Of a stretch of 64,000 nucleotides of DNA, positions 1 to 12,900 are shown piece by piece. The translations under genes were made by a program, and so were the position numbers. This DNA comes from Oryzias latipes (Eukaryota; Chordata; Actinopteri; Beloniformes; Adrianichthyidae): contig NC_019872.2 of NCBI RefSeq assembly GCF_002234675.1, forward strand, positions 12,707,950 through 12,771,949, in the 5' to 3' direction. The notes below the pieces were generated by a model. The model saw nothing but the letters and a program-made list of their open reading frames with translations, was not told where the DNA came from and did not search any database. Position 1 is the first letter of the stretch, and every line of letters starts with the position of its first letter.

Positions 1-1860
1 TACTTCCTGGACTTGGGTAAAAAACTGGAAGGAGGATGTGAAACATTAAACAATCTCAAAGCATCTGTAGATCTGGACCTCATTAAACTGACAAACTTTA
101 ACTCCCAGATTTAAAAAGTTCTTGAATTTGCATTGATGTGCTAGCAACGTCAAGTCTTACCTCAGCAGCCATAATTCTCAATCACAACTTTGCACAGGGC
201 GAGTGACTCAACATTACAGCACTCCTCTCCACTTGAGTACCACACATTCATCTCAAACATCTGAAATTTTATGGCTTATATTTAGAAAGGGAAGCCTAAA
301 GCAGACAATAAAGACTTTTAATAGGAATGCACAACACAGATATTTCAAGCAAACACAGGGACTTGACGATAGCATCATTGTGTGGAGGATTTAAACGATC
401 GCCTCCAGTGCACATGTAGCCTATTTTCTGAAAATATCTCTTGGAGCAACGATAAAAACAGTGATTTACTTGTTTGGGGAGAAAAAAAATCTGTTGATAT
501 TTGCAGATATAAAGCGTCTGAGAGGTGAATTTAAACAACATAGTTCAAAATGATGACACTCATTTGGTTTATCTTATGACTGCAATGCAGGTCACTTTAG
601 ACGTGAGCAATACTTCCAAAAACTTTGTTTCCTTTACTGAGTGAGAAGTCTGCTGGAACTCCAATGTTTAGTTTAAAAGAAAAAAAAAGAGATTTCTGAA
701 GACTTTTTACTGAACACTTATTGAACACTTCTTAGATTTAACTATACTAAGTCTTTAATTCTGGGCCTTGTGTGATAGTGATGAAAAGGTTTTAGACAAC
801 AGGTAACACTTGTACGTTTCTTTAATTCTTTGGGATTTCACCAGGAAAAAAAATACACTACTCACAGTAAAGCTACACTCACATTGAATGCAATTTGCGC
901 ATCAGGGGCGTCCAGTTTCCATGTTAAGTCAATGTTCAGACGTGATTGGAAGTCCTGCAGTGGAATATGCGCATTGAGCATTGAGCACTATGTGTCGCTC
1001 TGGCTGCAGCGCCTTTTGGATGTCTTGGCGTGATGGTGCGTCGAGAGTTTTAAATGTCTGAACTTGGGCAAAAAGGACAAGTTGTGTCAACCAATCTAGA
1101 CTCAGCCTTGGACTTTGACGTGTTGCATCGGTTGGAGTCCAAAACCAACGTCGAGGAAAATTTGATTTCTGTCCTCTTGAAACTTTATAGTTTCCTTTTT
1201 TCCATCAAAAAAATAATAAAAAGGTCCTCTAATTTTATTCCTATTATTTTTTTCCCTCCTCCACTGAATAATGTGGAACAGCAAGTTGTCAAACTGGGTC
1301 ACAGAGAGATGGAAGTAGCGGTGAAAGTAGCTGTCAATCAGACACAGTTCCTGCTGTAGATGGTGACGCTCACCGTACTGGGAGAATCTCTGAATTCATC
1401 TCATGGAGACGTAATTACCGACGCTTTTGTAGAGCTTTTCAAAACAAATAAACCTGATCTCTCAACATCATCTGTGTCCTCCGTGTGTTGTAAATGAGAT
1501 ATACAGTCAATGCTCCCATGTAGCAATGAGGCTAAAAACTTTTAATAGTGACTCCTCTCACGTGCGTCTGGAGCGTCAAGTTTATGAACACATTTTTGGA
1601 CAAGCACAAAGCAGCGAATTTGACGTTTGTTGAAAGAAAGGCATAAATCGCGTTCAGTGTGAACGTTGCATAAGTTAGAGATGTTGTTATTTACATGAGT
1701 TCTTTTCCTATTTGGTCTGAATTGTAAGGAAATAAGCAAAAGTTTCTTTTGATATTACTAATAATGAAAGAGAAGAAACACCTCTTTCATTAGCTTTACA
1801 TATATTACCTCAAAAATTAAGACAATAATAAAGAGAGCCCCAAATAACAAAAATTGACCA
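1..1860. other. Intergenic, no gene seen
   Basis: AT-rich sequence with only short chance ORFs. Parts around 890-1030 and 1540-1700 contain CpG-bearing stretches unlike their surroundings and may be decayed MITEs, but I could not find paired termini. Confidence 0.5.
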
Positions 1861-1864
1861 TGTC

Positions 1865-2130
1865 AATTTTTTTTGGTCATTTAGGTGACCCAACATTTAT
1901 TGGTGAACAGGATAGTAGACCACAGCTGCATTGTCCAAGTCACATGGTCTTGTGTCCACCACAAACGTTCACGTTGCTTGTGAATGGTCTGTCTGGAAAC
2001 CCTAGTACCCCTCACATCTGGTAAACGAGCCTGTAGCTGTGTGGTGCTGTTTGTCCGTTAAGCAACAATATGTGATTTTGGCAGTTTGAATAATGAACTA
2101 GGACTGACTTACTGCCAAAATCGGCTTTTT
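1865..2130 (-). pseudogene. Tc1-like transposase fragment
   Basis: The minus strand reads, with stops and a gap, through a stretch resembling the helix-turn-helix region of Tc1-like transposases (GTRVSRQTIHKQRE at about 2030-1970). A later piece, LWSTILFTNKCW, recalls the catalytic-core motif usually seen as W..VLFTDES. The segment between them is missing, so this is an internally deleted, non-functional relic. No clear terminal inverted repeats were found. The family call rests on motif memory only. Confidence 0.45.
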
Positions 2131-2920
2131 ATACCCACACAATACTAAAAGTTTTGCCACATTAACGTTTTGTTTTTTTTATAAGATTTTTGTTTTGTTT
2201 TGGCCTCAATAGGAAAGACACACTGTGCACAGTGAGACCATTATGCAGAAAACACTTAATGAGGCATGTCCAAACCCCCCCATACCTTTGCCTCCTTATA
2301 TAATAAATCTGTGAAGTGAAACAAGTTCTGTGTATACAACATCCACTGAGTTTTTTACAATATCCCTAATTTCTTGTGAGTAGTTCATGTATCCTTCCTA
2401 CCGTTGAGCAGTGATCTTTCTAAATCCTCATCTGTGACTGCAGCTGTTGTTTATGCATTTTCCTGCATTTCTTCTCTCCATTGTTCTGTCTTTCAAGCAA
2501 TACAGTTTCCAAGTCTGAAGTGAGACGGAGTGTTAAACAATATTGCATTGTCTTTACATTAAACACCACAGAAAAAAAAATGTTTTCAATAGACCAAGCA
2601 AACATAATGACGACAAAGAAGCATCTAAATCGCATTTCATGGATACAAAGTTGCAGGAACAACACAGTCTTTGTGTGAGACACTACATCTTCATTCTTCA
2701 TAATACAATGAATAATTGAATTTGTACAGACAAAATGATATTTGGTGTCTGATTTGCTCCAGGGTTTGACACAGGTTTAATTGTGAGCTAAACTAGTGCA
2801 TTAGAACAGTTGAGTATATAGTTTGATGTGAGTGACATTTCAGACATATAACTAAATGTTTTGTTCTATAGCCGGTTATTTAAAAAACCTATGTGTTAAC
2901 AAATAAATAATAAATAAATA

Positions 2921-3150
2921 GGGAGCCGGTTTAGCTCGTGGTGGGTTGTGGCGCCTTCCGTCCGTGAAACCAGGGTTTGACTCCGGGCTGCTCCCTGTTC
3001 CCTTCTCTACTTATGTGCCGGTCCCAAGCCCGGTTGCTTTGAGAGGGTTGCGTCAGGAAGGGCATCCGGCGTAAAACATTGCCAAGTTTACCTTGCGACT
3101 CGTTCACTGTGGCGACCCCTGATGGGAAAAGCCGAAAGGGAAAACAAACA
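2921..3150 (+). mobile_element. tRNA-derived SINE, V-SINE/DANA-like
   Basis: It starts with a tRNA-like head: an A box around TTTAGCTCGTGG and a B-box-like GGTTTGACTCC. The tail contains AGGAAGGGCATCCGGCG and GTGGCGACCCCTGATGGGA, typical of the fish V-SINE/DANA 3' module. The flanks share ATGTGTTAAYAAATAA (2891-2907 and 3151-3167), a target-site duplication of about 17 bp. A second copy lies at 6280-6503. Confidence 0.8.
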
Positions 3151-3204
3151 ATGTGTTAATAAATAATCTACCATATTCCTATTGTAAATGAAAAGGTAGG
3201 TTTA

Positions 3205-3545
3205 AAACATTTACTACTTGTTAGTTTAACTTATTATTTACTTTTCTGGAAAAACATTTATTATTGATAATATTTTTCTTAAATATAGCTTGTTACAGTT
3301 CATCTTTGTGATGAATAATTCTGTGTTCTGTATCCCTTTGCTTTACTCTTTTTTTTGTTGAAAATTACCTTTACTTCTTAACAAAAAAGAGCCTTTTACA
3401 TATCATTTTTTTCAAGGCATAAATAGTCCTCACTTCAGATAGATTCGGATACAAAAATTGTTAATTAAGAATATGTAACTGTTTTACAACTACCTGAATC
3501 AATCTCAATTAACAACAAGAAGACAGGTTTATAGATTATTTATTA
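3205..3545. repeat. Diverged direct duplication, copy 1
   Basis: This AT-rich block resembles 3825-4135. Shared landmarks in the same order are CTGTGTTCT.TA.CCC, TTTACATATCAT/TTTACATCTCAT, GGCATAAATAGTCCTCACTT/GCCATAAATATTCCTCACTT, and TTTATAGATTA.TT.TTAACA. No coding potential is seen. Confidence 0.6.
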
Positions 3546-3824
3546 ACATAAATGACTTGTCATATCCTACCTTCCCACTGTCGATGACGTTTGTAATCGC
3601 TACTTTTTTTCATGGTTATCCACTCTCCCATATTGATTCCGTATGAAGTGGGTGCGCAAACGGACAAGAGACAGTCGCAGAAGAGTTATTGAGGTCAAAC
3701 AGGAATCTAAATGACACAAACTGATATTCTGCCCATGTCAGCTGTGCAATATTTTAATATTTTATAATAATTTTATTTGTGTGATATTAACACTTGTGAT
3801 CCAATATTGGCATGACAATGTCAC

Positions 3825-4135
3825 AGTCTTTAATCTATTATTTATTTTATTTGGAAATTGTTTATTATCAATATTACAATTTTTCTTATCCATACCTTGT
3901 TATGTCTCCATTGTAAAATCAATATTTCTGTGTTCTATACCCCTCTGTTTTGCTCTTTTTTGCATTGCATATGCATTTTACATCTCATTTGTAAAAGCTT
4001 TACAAGCCATAAATATTCCTCACTTTAGATTAGGTCCCCAAAACAGATAACTAACAAGTAGTAAATGTTTTTAAACGACCTGAATTCCTCTTGATTTATT
4101 ATAGGAGTATGGGTTTATAGATTACTTGTTAACAC
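3825..4135. repeat. Diverged direct duplication, copy 2
   Basis: Second copy of the block at 3205-3545, about 0.6 kb downstream in the same orientation, with substitutions and small gaps. It looks like an old local duplication or two copies of one dispersed AT-rich repeat. Confidence 0.6.
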
Positions 4136-4139
4136 AGAA

Positions 4140-5520
4140 ACAGTATAAATATAAAAAATTGGATGTGTGAATAAACATTTAAATTGGTTTTCAAATCATT
4201 AACTTACACTTTATAAATGAGCTTCTGACTTGAAGAACCACCTCTAAATAACTGGCTTGTAAATCAGTTTATACTTCAATAGTGAATGAATAAAGCCTAA
4301 AAATATGTTGAAAAGTTTAATATTACATCTAAAATGAAAAAACACAGTCTGGTTTCAAAAATCCATTGCTTTATTTTCTATTCATGAAGACTGGAGAGGA
4401 TGTATTTCATTTTATTTCTATTTGTGGCCTACTGTACAATGTTATAAGTCTTTTTGTGACAGGCAGGTGGTTGGCTCCATTGGCTGGACTCATTACATCT
4501 ATCACTTCTTTGTTCCACATTATTGCACATTTTTGGAACATTTTTGGGATGGGTGAAGCAAACGGATGACTGTTTCTATTTCAGTTCAGGCTTCATTTTT
4601 GCTGTTCAGACTACATGTTGACAGAGTTCCCAGCAAATCTGCTGTCTTTCCCTAACTTAACTACCTTGCAAACTACAATAAGCAGCAACATTTTTAATGT
4701 TTGACGGGAGACCACCTACTCCTATCGAGGCATCTGATTGTTCAGTTTATAGCTTGAGTAACTTGTACTACAGAAAAAATATCTTTAAAAAAAATTAAGA
4801 TTAGAAGAAAATGTTAAAAAAGGGAGCAGAGCAAGAATAATAACTTTTTGTATTGATTTTTATCTTGGTTGGGTAGTCAAAGGGTTCAAACGAAGCTACA
4901 ACTGATGTAAAAAAATAAACAGTTGTTCAAAATTATGTGTTTTGTATATTTTTTTAATGTTCATTTTAGCGTGAATGGGGTTTTTGTTGCTTTTCCCTTT
5001 ATATTGTAAATGTATTAGCTACCTTTAAACAAGATACACAAACACACATCCATGCCAAACTGTTCATATAAATACTTGCAGCCAAATCATTGGAGGTAAT
5101 GAATTGACACGATAGAGGAGAGAAGCATTGAGGACATTCACTTACATGCAAGAAACACAGCTTTGTTTCAGGAAGATCAGTGTCTGGATTAGCACAAGTG
5201 ACAGATAAAGGAGTGGAAGCTATCATTGTGAGCTGCTATCTGGAAAAAGGATTTTGTGAATGCTCGGCTCTGCTTGGATGTGAGCTTTATTCCTCTTTTA
5301 TTAATGGAATCATTTTACATTTTCATTGTAAGATTTTTTTTCTTACCAAAAAACAGCTTATGGGAAAAAGTCAAAAGACCTTAAGTAATATCAGTGTTCT
5401 TAGCTGTTAAACTGTTCTATTTCTAGGGCTTAAGTGAAATAAATTCATTTATCAATGGTTCCTAGCAGTGATTTATTTAGTACTTACAGTATTTTTTATG
5501 AAAGGAGAAATATATTTCCT
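4140..5520. other. Intergenic, no gene seen
   Basis: AT-rich spacer. The only ORFs are short and lack family features or codon bias. No repeat with recognisable termini was found. Confidence 0.5.
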
Positions 5521-6187
5521 CTTCGCTTACTGCCTCATACCCCTTGAGATGCTTAGGGCAACAACGAAATCTTTCTACTTCTGACGGTCGCGGGCCAAGG
5601 TGTAGAATAGATGGTTCCCCAGGTGTGTCTTTCAGTTCGGCTTCTACTGTTCGGTGCCAGGTGATCTTCGGCTGTCCTCTTTTTCTTTTTTTCTTCTGGT
5701 GTCCAGTGTAGTGCTGTCTTTATAATTGTGTTGTCTTCACTCTTGAGTATATGTCCAATACAATGTCCAGCGTCTTTTGAGGATAATTGATGACATGTCT
5801 TCTTGATTGCTGCGGGAGAATAGATCTTCATTGGAGATCTTTTTGGGCTAGTAAATTCTTAATATTCTCCTCAAATTTCTGGTGTGGAAGTTAGAGAGCT
5901 TTGTCAAGTCTTGCTGTGTCATTCTCCAGCACTCTGCTCCATACAGTACTGCTGACACAGCTGCTGTAGAGTTACAGTTTGGTATTGGTACTGTCCTGTG
6001 ATGTCTTCCAAATATTGCTTATATATGCTTATGAATGCAACCCTTGCTTTCTTAATCCTGTTCTGTATGTCCTTATTACTTCCACCTTCTGACATGATGA
6101 TGCCACCCAAGTAAGTAAAGTTTTCAGTAAACGGTAAATTCTGATCATTGACCGTCATGGGGGCTGTGACGTAGTATTCAAGGTCAT

Positions 6188-6279
6188 GATCGCTGACTTG
6201 CTTTGATTGATTTTGAGACCGACCTGAGATCCAAATGGGCTTAACCGGTCAGGCTTGTCCTGCATGTGTCGGTGAATAT
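6188..6279. repeat. 92-bp direct repeat, left copy
   Basis: Perfectly identical to 6504-6595 by eye. The two copies flank the SINE at 6280-6503, so this is the duplicated LINE target sequence. Confidence 0.9.
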
Positions 6280-6503
6280 CGGGAGCCAGTTTAGCTCATG
6301 CTGGTTTGCGGCGCCTTCCATCCGTGAAACCCGAGTTCGACTCCGGGCTGCTCCCTGTTCCCTTCTCTACCTCTGCTGGTTCCAAGCCCAGTTTGAGAAG
6401 GTTGCGTCAGGAAGGGCATCCGGCGTAAAACATTGCCAAATTTACCATGCGACTTGTTCGCTGTGGCGACCCCTGATGGGAGAAGCCGAAAGTGGAAGGA
6501 AAG
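6280..6503 (+). mobile_element. V-SINE/DANA-like SINE nested in a LINE
   Basis: Same family as 2921-3150: tRNA-like head with B box GAGTTCGACTCC, then a tail with AGGAAGGGCATCCGGCG and GCTGTGGCGACCCCTGATGG. It lies opposite to the LINE's coding direction, inside the RT C-terminal region. The flanking duplication is 92 bp, far longer than the 7-20 bp usual for LINE-mobilised SINEs. Confidence 0.85.
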
Positions 6504-6595
6504 GATCGCTGACTTGCTTTGATTGATTTTGAGACCGACCTGAGATCCAAATGGGCTTAACCGGTCAGGCTTGTCCTGCATGTGTCGGTGAATAT
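6504..6595. repeat. 92-bp direct repeat, right copy
   Basis: Right copy of the direct repeat at 6188-6279. It restores the LINE sequence that continues into the RT core. Confidence 0.9.
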
Positions 6596-7739
6596 GAGAG
6601 ATCAGTGTCAGATCATCAGCAAAGTCGAGATCCTCAAGGGGGGAGAAGAGTGTCCAACTGATGTCAGTTGGTCCTGCTTCAGTCATGTGCCTCATCACCC
6701 AGTCTATCACTAGGTTGAAGAGAAGAGCTGACATCACACAGCCTTGACGGACTCCAGTTTTCACTTGAAACCAGATGTCACTTCCACCCACACAGCATCT
6801 GTAGTTGTTATAGAAGCTTCTAATCAGTTTTATCATGTGGGTCGGTACTCCATAAGCCCTCAAGATTCGCCACAAGCTGCCTCTGTGCACACTGTCAAAA
6901 GCTTTTTCAAAGTCTATGAAGTTAACGAAGAGCTGTTGCGATAAAAACGTCATGTATTGGTGTGAGCTAAAATTCTGCATCTAGCTGTTCATAGAAAAAG
7001 TCCTTAGCTTCTTCCTCACTGTCATTGGTAGGACTGTAGCGATGAATTATGGTCATATTCATATGTCTCCCTCATTCTGACTATAATCAATTTACTGTTG
7101 ACAAGTTTCCATTCAATCAAACTTTTCTCTGTTGCTTTCTTTAAAATGATGGCAACTCCTTCTTGATGCTTATCATCCTCTGCCTGAATACAGAAGTGTT
7201 TCTCCTGTTGATGTTATCACTTTGTCGGATCTTATCCATCTGGTTTCACTAACGCCTAAAATGTGAAGATTGTATCGATGCATCTCTGATGTCACTTGTG
7301 CCAATTTTCCTGTTTGGTACATTGTTTGTACATTCTAGAATCCTAATCTGGTCTTGGTTTTAGTGCTCAAGACTTCCATCTTCCTGTCAGTGGCTTCCAA
7401 GGCTTGGCTTTTACCATTGTCATGCACACAAGTCTCTTGTTGGGACGCTGGAGGCCCATTGCACGTTAGAGTGGTTTTTGATCTTGTTGCTGTTTCCGTA
7501 ACCATCTTAGTTTTGTAGGACCGGGTGGTTAGCCCTGTGCCAAACCCCCAACCTGGAGGGCCAGTGGACTGCTCTTAGTCTGGCCTCTACCCTTCAATCT
7601 GTCTGGCATGGGAGACCCTACCAGGAGCACATAGCCAGCCGGCATAGCTATCCAGGTCATCGAGATTCGCAAGCCCCCCAACCACGACAAGGTGTCAGTC
7701 CATGGGCACCCATTACAGGTGGTCTCTTAGAGATGGGTG

Positions 7740-9320
7740 TATATACTATTTCCAGAAGTCTGTAGCAAATGTCTGGAGAGCCTATTTGTCATGATAAAAT
7801 AGCTGTCTGAATCTGAAAATTATGAATGAACTGTAGCCAGCCAAATAAAACAAAGCTAAATCAGCAAAGTTTGCATATTCATGTAAAATTTAAAAAATGA
7901 GCAAAAGCTTTAGTATATGTCTGTAGTATTCAAGTTTTGATATTTGTATGATCAATATAAAAACCTGTTGGTTATGGTTCCATGTGCAATTCACAGTAAA
8001 CTTTAAGTTTAAACATTTTTTACTCGATTTTTCAAAAAATGACAAAAATGTGTTTTATGTTTGTTTTTTCAATTTGACACACTGAATTGAAAGCACTTCA
8101 GCATGTCTCATTCGTTAATCTATTACAGACATTGATTTATTTTTCTTTAAAGTAATTTTTAATGAGTACAGCAGAGATGTGATTTATAAACTTCAAAACA
8201 GTTGGTCAAGATAACACAATTGGAATAAGAACCACAGAGAAGGGAAGACCTGCTGGTGTACACCTAGGACGCAGGAGACCGTGCTTACTGGCAGAAACTT
8301 AAGTAAATAACCCTTGGAGAAACAAAACCTTGAAATGAAGAACTTAAAACCAGGCACTTATATAGACTGAGGATCATTAATAGAAATGAAGACAACTGTG
8401 AATGATTATGAACATGAACGTGGAGTGATTGACGGGAACACAAATATATAAATAAACACAAACCACGAGTTGACATCTCACTAGACAACGGTAAATTCAA
8501 TGGGCAGAGATAAAACCCACAAAAAAACTAAATCTTTGAAACAAAATAATACAGTTTAAATGTTGGGTGAATTTTTGTAGCTTAATCTGGACCTGCAAGC
8601 GTGACCAGGAGAATAAATGCATAAGCATAGTTTGTCTGTGGGAGAGGCGGAGTCACTTGATGAAGGGTTAACATCATGAGTAATTTGTGGTTAAAAGCGT
8701 TTAAAGTAAAGTCAAAGGTAAAAACTACACATCTTGTTCTTTCAAGTTTTGTTTTGCTGTGACTCTATTGTATGCATAAATTACATTTCATGGATTCTGC
8801 AAGGCTTAATATTTCCTATATGTTGACATGTAGACCTGCCAGATCCTTGGAAGACCCAATTCTGCTAAACGCATTAATTTCACTCTTTCATTTTGCGACA
8901 GAAATACAAAGATTGTTTTGTAAAGATTAAAGGTTCATACTCAAATGTGATTAGTTAAAGTGGAAAAATGGAAATTAATGAACACAAACATCTGCCCTTT
9001 TGAAATTTAGTTTCACTTCTGCATAATTCTTTCTAGTAACATTTTTTTTGTAGCTTAGAATTTAAATTAGACTCCCACAGAAAAGTAAACATTGATGTCT
9101 GCTTATATTTTTAGATTTCTGATAAACAAATTGACATCAAAACCTGTATTTATCAAACACCTGAAATGCTTGGGCTTTTTACAAGGCAATGTTCAGTGTT
9201 TGACTATTAAATGAAGTTTCAGAAATACTTGTGACTGGGAAGTCATCCTTTTTTTAATCTTATTGTAGGTCTCTGCAAACACACATATTCCATTCCAACT
9301 TTTTTTCTGCAATGACGTTT
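7740..9320. other. Intergenic, no gene seen
   Basis: AT-rich sequence without a supported gene or a repeat with readable ends. Confidence 0.5.
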
Positions 9321-9322
9321 AA

Positions 9323-9911
9323 AGTTGCACCTTAGTAATCCTTCATCTTTTTAAAAAGTATTCTCCGTTTCTTTTAATTCTGACTATGCAGATTTAAAAA
9401 AAACTGTCATTTTCCAGGACATATTTTCTACAGAGCGGCTGTGGTTCATTAGAAATTTGCCTCTTTGTTATGTGTGAGACAACTGGTGCGGAGTTAACAC
9501 ATCCCTCTTTCCTCACATCCCTCACCCTCTCCTCGTAGCTTACAGGCCCTCACATCCCAGCCTAACATTACCTGTGTAACAAAAAATGGTGATCAAAATT
9601 GGAGCCATCCAGACGTACAGTTTTGAGCCAGATTCCAGCTCAGACGAGGAAAGCAAAGACTTACATGGACCTATTTGTCTGCACATACATGAGTCAGAAT
9701 GGAGTGGAGCCGGGGAAATTGTAGCCAGCCCAAAAAAAGTTACACGTTTTTTTCAATGGGCATTTTTTTGTCTGCTCCTGACTCACAACAATTTGAACAT
9801 AGAAATACTCGGAAATGCAATTTTGAGCCTAGTTTTATTTAGATATGTCCTTCATCATCAGAAAAATGCACCAAGAGCATGTTAAAACTTTTTTTTTATT
9901 GGGGTGGGTCT
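9323..9911 (+). mobile_element. TTAA-flanked TIR element, copy 1 (diverged)
   Basis: Member of a family defined by AGACYCACTCC...GAGTGGGTCT termini, with the internal landmarks TTTTCTAGGACATAGTTTCTGCAGAGCGGC and CTGCTCCTGATTCACAAC (each shown as its consensus). This copy has TTAA before 9323, ACATATTTTCTACAGAGCGGCTG, CTGCTCCTGACTCACAACA, and an end of GGGTGGGTCT. The 99-codon ORF at 9586-9885 lies inside the repeat and is not a gene. Confidence 0.65.
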
Positions 9912-12900
9912 TTCAGGAAACAAAAACAGGATTTGAAGAGCATATAGTGAAAAGAAATTGTCAAATTTCATAAAAGTCCTTAATTCATACAAAATGGATA
10001 ATAGAATTACTTGTTAAAAATACACATTCTTCTCTGTTTCTGAGTCACAATTGAAATGTGAACTTATGATCAAGTTTCTAGTTTGTAAATCAAACATATG
10101 AGTGAAAAGCAAAATACATGTAATAGAAATGTATCAAATTATAATAACTCAAATTAAATCAGCTGAATACACGACAATGCTTGTTGCTAGGCTTATTGTT
10201 CAGCTTACAGTTCCGAAGTCGCTGTATGGCTGTCGGCTGAAGATTTGTAGACACTATAATTATGTTTATTATTCTGTACTTGATAATTTCCCTCACAGAA
10301 AAAGTCTTGTACAAGGTGTCTGTCTAACACAATAAAGGCTGATATCTCCTTTTAAATCTGGAAGGGAAAATTATTCAAAGAGTGATAACGATTAGCGAGT
10401 AGGAGACTGATTACTTTCCTGCCTGGAGGCACAACCTCGCATTAATCATGATAATTTGCTTCACTTTAAAACCTCAAGTGAGTGTGTCTTATTTGCTTCG
10501 ATACCATCAGGCTGTCATCAAAAATTTGTTAAACAGATAACAGCTTCCTGGCTGATATCAAAATGTAGATAAGTTCATTTTTTATCTTTGCCTTGAGACA
10601 TGTGTTAAAACCCGGCCAGCTTGTTTTTCATGGTATGGAGCATCAGTACATCTATAAATAGAATTTACAGTCTAAATAGTTGAAACTGGCTTCTTTTCAC
10701 TAGTTGTGAGGGGGGGGGGGGGGGGGGGATGGTATATTGATATCTTGTATTAAACAATGTTCTCTGCAATGAGCACAATAATTTTATGTTTGAAACATAC
10801 CCTTCTTCAGTTTCCCCCCCCGTAACCTTACACTTTGGCCGTTGTTTTATCGCACACACACACCGTTAAGTTTTCTTGAGCTTTCTTTGGAGGAGAGGCT
10901 TTCGTTGCTGTAGGTGTCAGTGATGAGTCACACTGGCAAATTGCTGCATTTTAAACGCCTTTCAAATTACTTCCCTTCCAGTTCGGCACTGCGCTGATAA
11001 CAGATAACAGCGTTACTCTAAGAAGGAGTTTTGTAGAACTCATCTCCTGTTTATTTGCCTTAAGGTATATCTGTAGTGCAGCCTTCCCTGGTAATATGCA
11101 TACACTACTCAGAATACAGATGGAAAAATGTGAGTCAAGGGAAGCACTGGTTTCTGCTTTTTGAATCTCTCAAAAAGGCCATATAGTTCCAAAATCCCGT
11201 GAGTATGATCAACCATTTATGTTTTTTAATATATATTTTACTATGCTTCTCCAGATCTCCTTTGATTGTGTACACTGACAAACAAGACTAAGGTCAAATA
11301 TACATTTGTTGTATGTTTTGTAATACAGAAATCCCATATCCACTTGAAACAAAACTGTCAACCAAAAATCAAGGTTTAAGCCAAATTGTGGTGAATGTGA
11401 ATCCTTGTATCACTACTGTTAATGTTACCTAGGGTTTATTTCTAGAGTGATGTGAGCTTTTCAACAGAAGATGTGGCGTTATGCCTTTTCATACAATTAA
11501 TCAAACTTTATTTGACAATTATATGTATTGGATTCAGTCTGTCATGTGTGTGTACTGTATGCATAAGTGCAAGTAACTCTCTTATGGTTGAGATTAATTA
11601 TAATGTAATCTTTTTTTATTTTATTTTTTTTCAATAAATCTATGAATTCATCTCTGAAATTGTTTTTTTAAGGTATGCTTTTAAATTTAAATTTTGGCTT
11701 GTTTTCATTTTACTTAGTTTTTATTATTTGAAATAAACCAATCAACCAATAAACTAACAAACAGTAAAAATTTCCAATGGATATACTTTTTCTTTAAAAT
11801 GTTCCTGAAAGTGGCTTTGAAATAAACACAAACTGAAGCTTTTTGATGAATAACGGCGGCTTGTATGATGTTATTTGTGCTTATCTTTGATCTGATGTGA
11901 ATGTCGGGTGGTATTATTAAGGAAACTCACCAACCAAACCACATTTTAAATGGACAAAACAGCATGCATCAACTGTTTGTCAAAAACTCCAGGGCTCTAT
12001 AGAATACTCCTAACCAAATAAGAATTGTCCAAAATTTAAGAGGAAGTTTTGTTGAAAATTAATCTTTCATTATAGAGTTTTTTTACACAACTGCCTACTT
12101 AAAAGACAGGAAAAAAACTTCATTTTTCTGGCATTTTTCTAAAAGTAAAAAAATTGACTGCATCCACTGCTGCCCAGCATTTACAACTCTTGGGAATGAT
12201 GTAAAAGAAGGACTGCCGTTCTGGCGTTTTACTTCTTTAATGCAGAACAAATTTGATTCAAATGAGAGTCACATTTTATGTTGGGGTGAAACTGTCAAAG
12301 TCAGGCTATAAAACAAGCCAAATTTGTATTTTGAACTTTAGATCATGCTAATTGTAAAGCCTTTTTTGTCAATAAGGTTTTTTCAAATCAAATTATTTTC
12401 TAAATACAGAAAACAAGGAAGGAACTATCAGAAAATGTAGACCATGAGAATTGACAAAAATGCATTTTTAAACTGATACATTCTGTGAATATGTCCTCCA
12501 TAAAGCATTTCATAACAAAATGCTAGAAAGAGAATTGACTTAGCATTCTTGTTTAACTTATGGCGGCATTAGAGTAACCTTGAGAGCTCCAAAGTGTATT
12601 AAAGAAGATTTTATTAAAAATAAGTCTTCACAAAAAGAAATTCATAAATCATTAAACTATACTTGCTATTGTTATACTTCCTTATTTAACTCTAAGCAGG
12701 CTGTTCTTAATGTCATATTTCTTAATAAAATAGTATAAAAGTATATACATTTTCATCAAGGAATTATTTTTTTATATATTCAATGTGCAAGGTTACTATG
12801 CAAAGACAAATGTGTGTCTCACTGCACAAAAAACAACATCAAAAAGAACAAAAACAGTAATTGTGTAAGTGTTGTTTTCTCATGAATTCCAAGTTGTGAC

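Larger units (their letters stand above)
5525..7735 (-). mobile_element. APE-type LINE retrotransposon, degenerate
   Basis: On the minus strand the order is 5' leader (about 7735-7400), then an apurinic-endonuclease-like region (about 7340-6990, with FWNVQTMYQTGKLAQV and ILGVSETRW). A jump then leads into reverse transcriptase (6960-6596: FIDFEKAFDSVHR, TGVRQGCVMSALLFNLVIDW, LDFADDLTLI), and the C-terminal part follows (6187-5550, with FTYLGGIIMSEGGSNKDIQN). The catalytic FADD box is intact. However, the endonuclease and RT are joined by a deletion, a SINE splits the RT C-terminal side (6280-6503), and several frame breaks are present. It cannot move by itself. The exact clade is uncertain; the ETRW and YLGG...D..NRI.KAR motifs are common in animal APE-type LINEs. 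Confidence 0.85.

Noticed and set aside
1540..1700. CpG-bearing stretch resembling a MITE end (CAGTGTGAACGTTGC)
   Set aside because: No matching opposite end could be placed, so no element was called.
6291..6526. Continuous minus-strand ORF from LINE RT into the SINE, and a plus-strand ORF across the SINE
   Set aside because: Chimeric readings created by the SINE insertion.
9586..9885. 99-codon plus-strand ORF
   Set aside because: Lies inside a TIR-element copy and is not kept in other copies.
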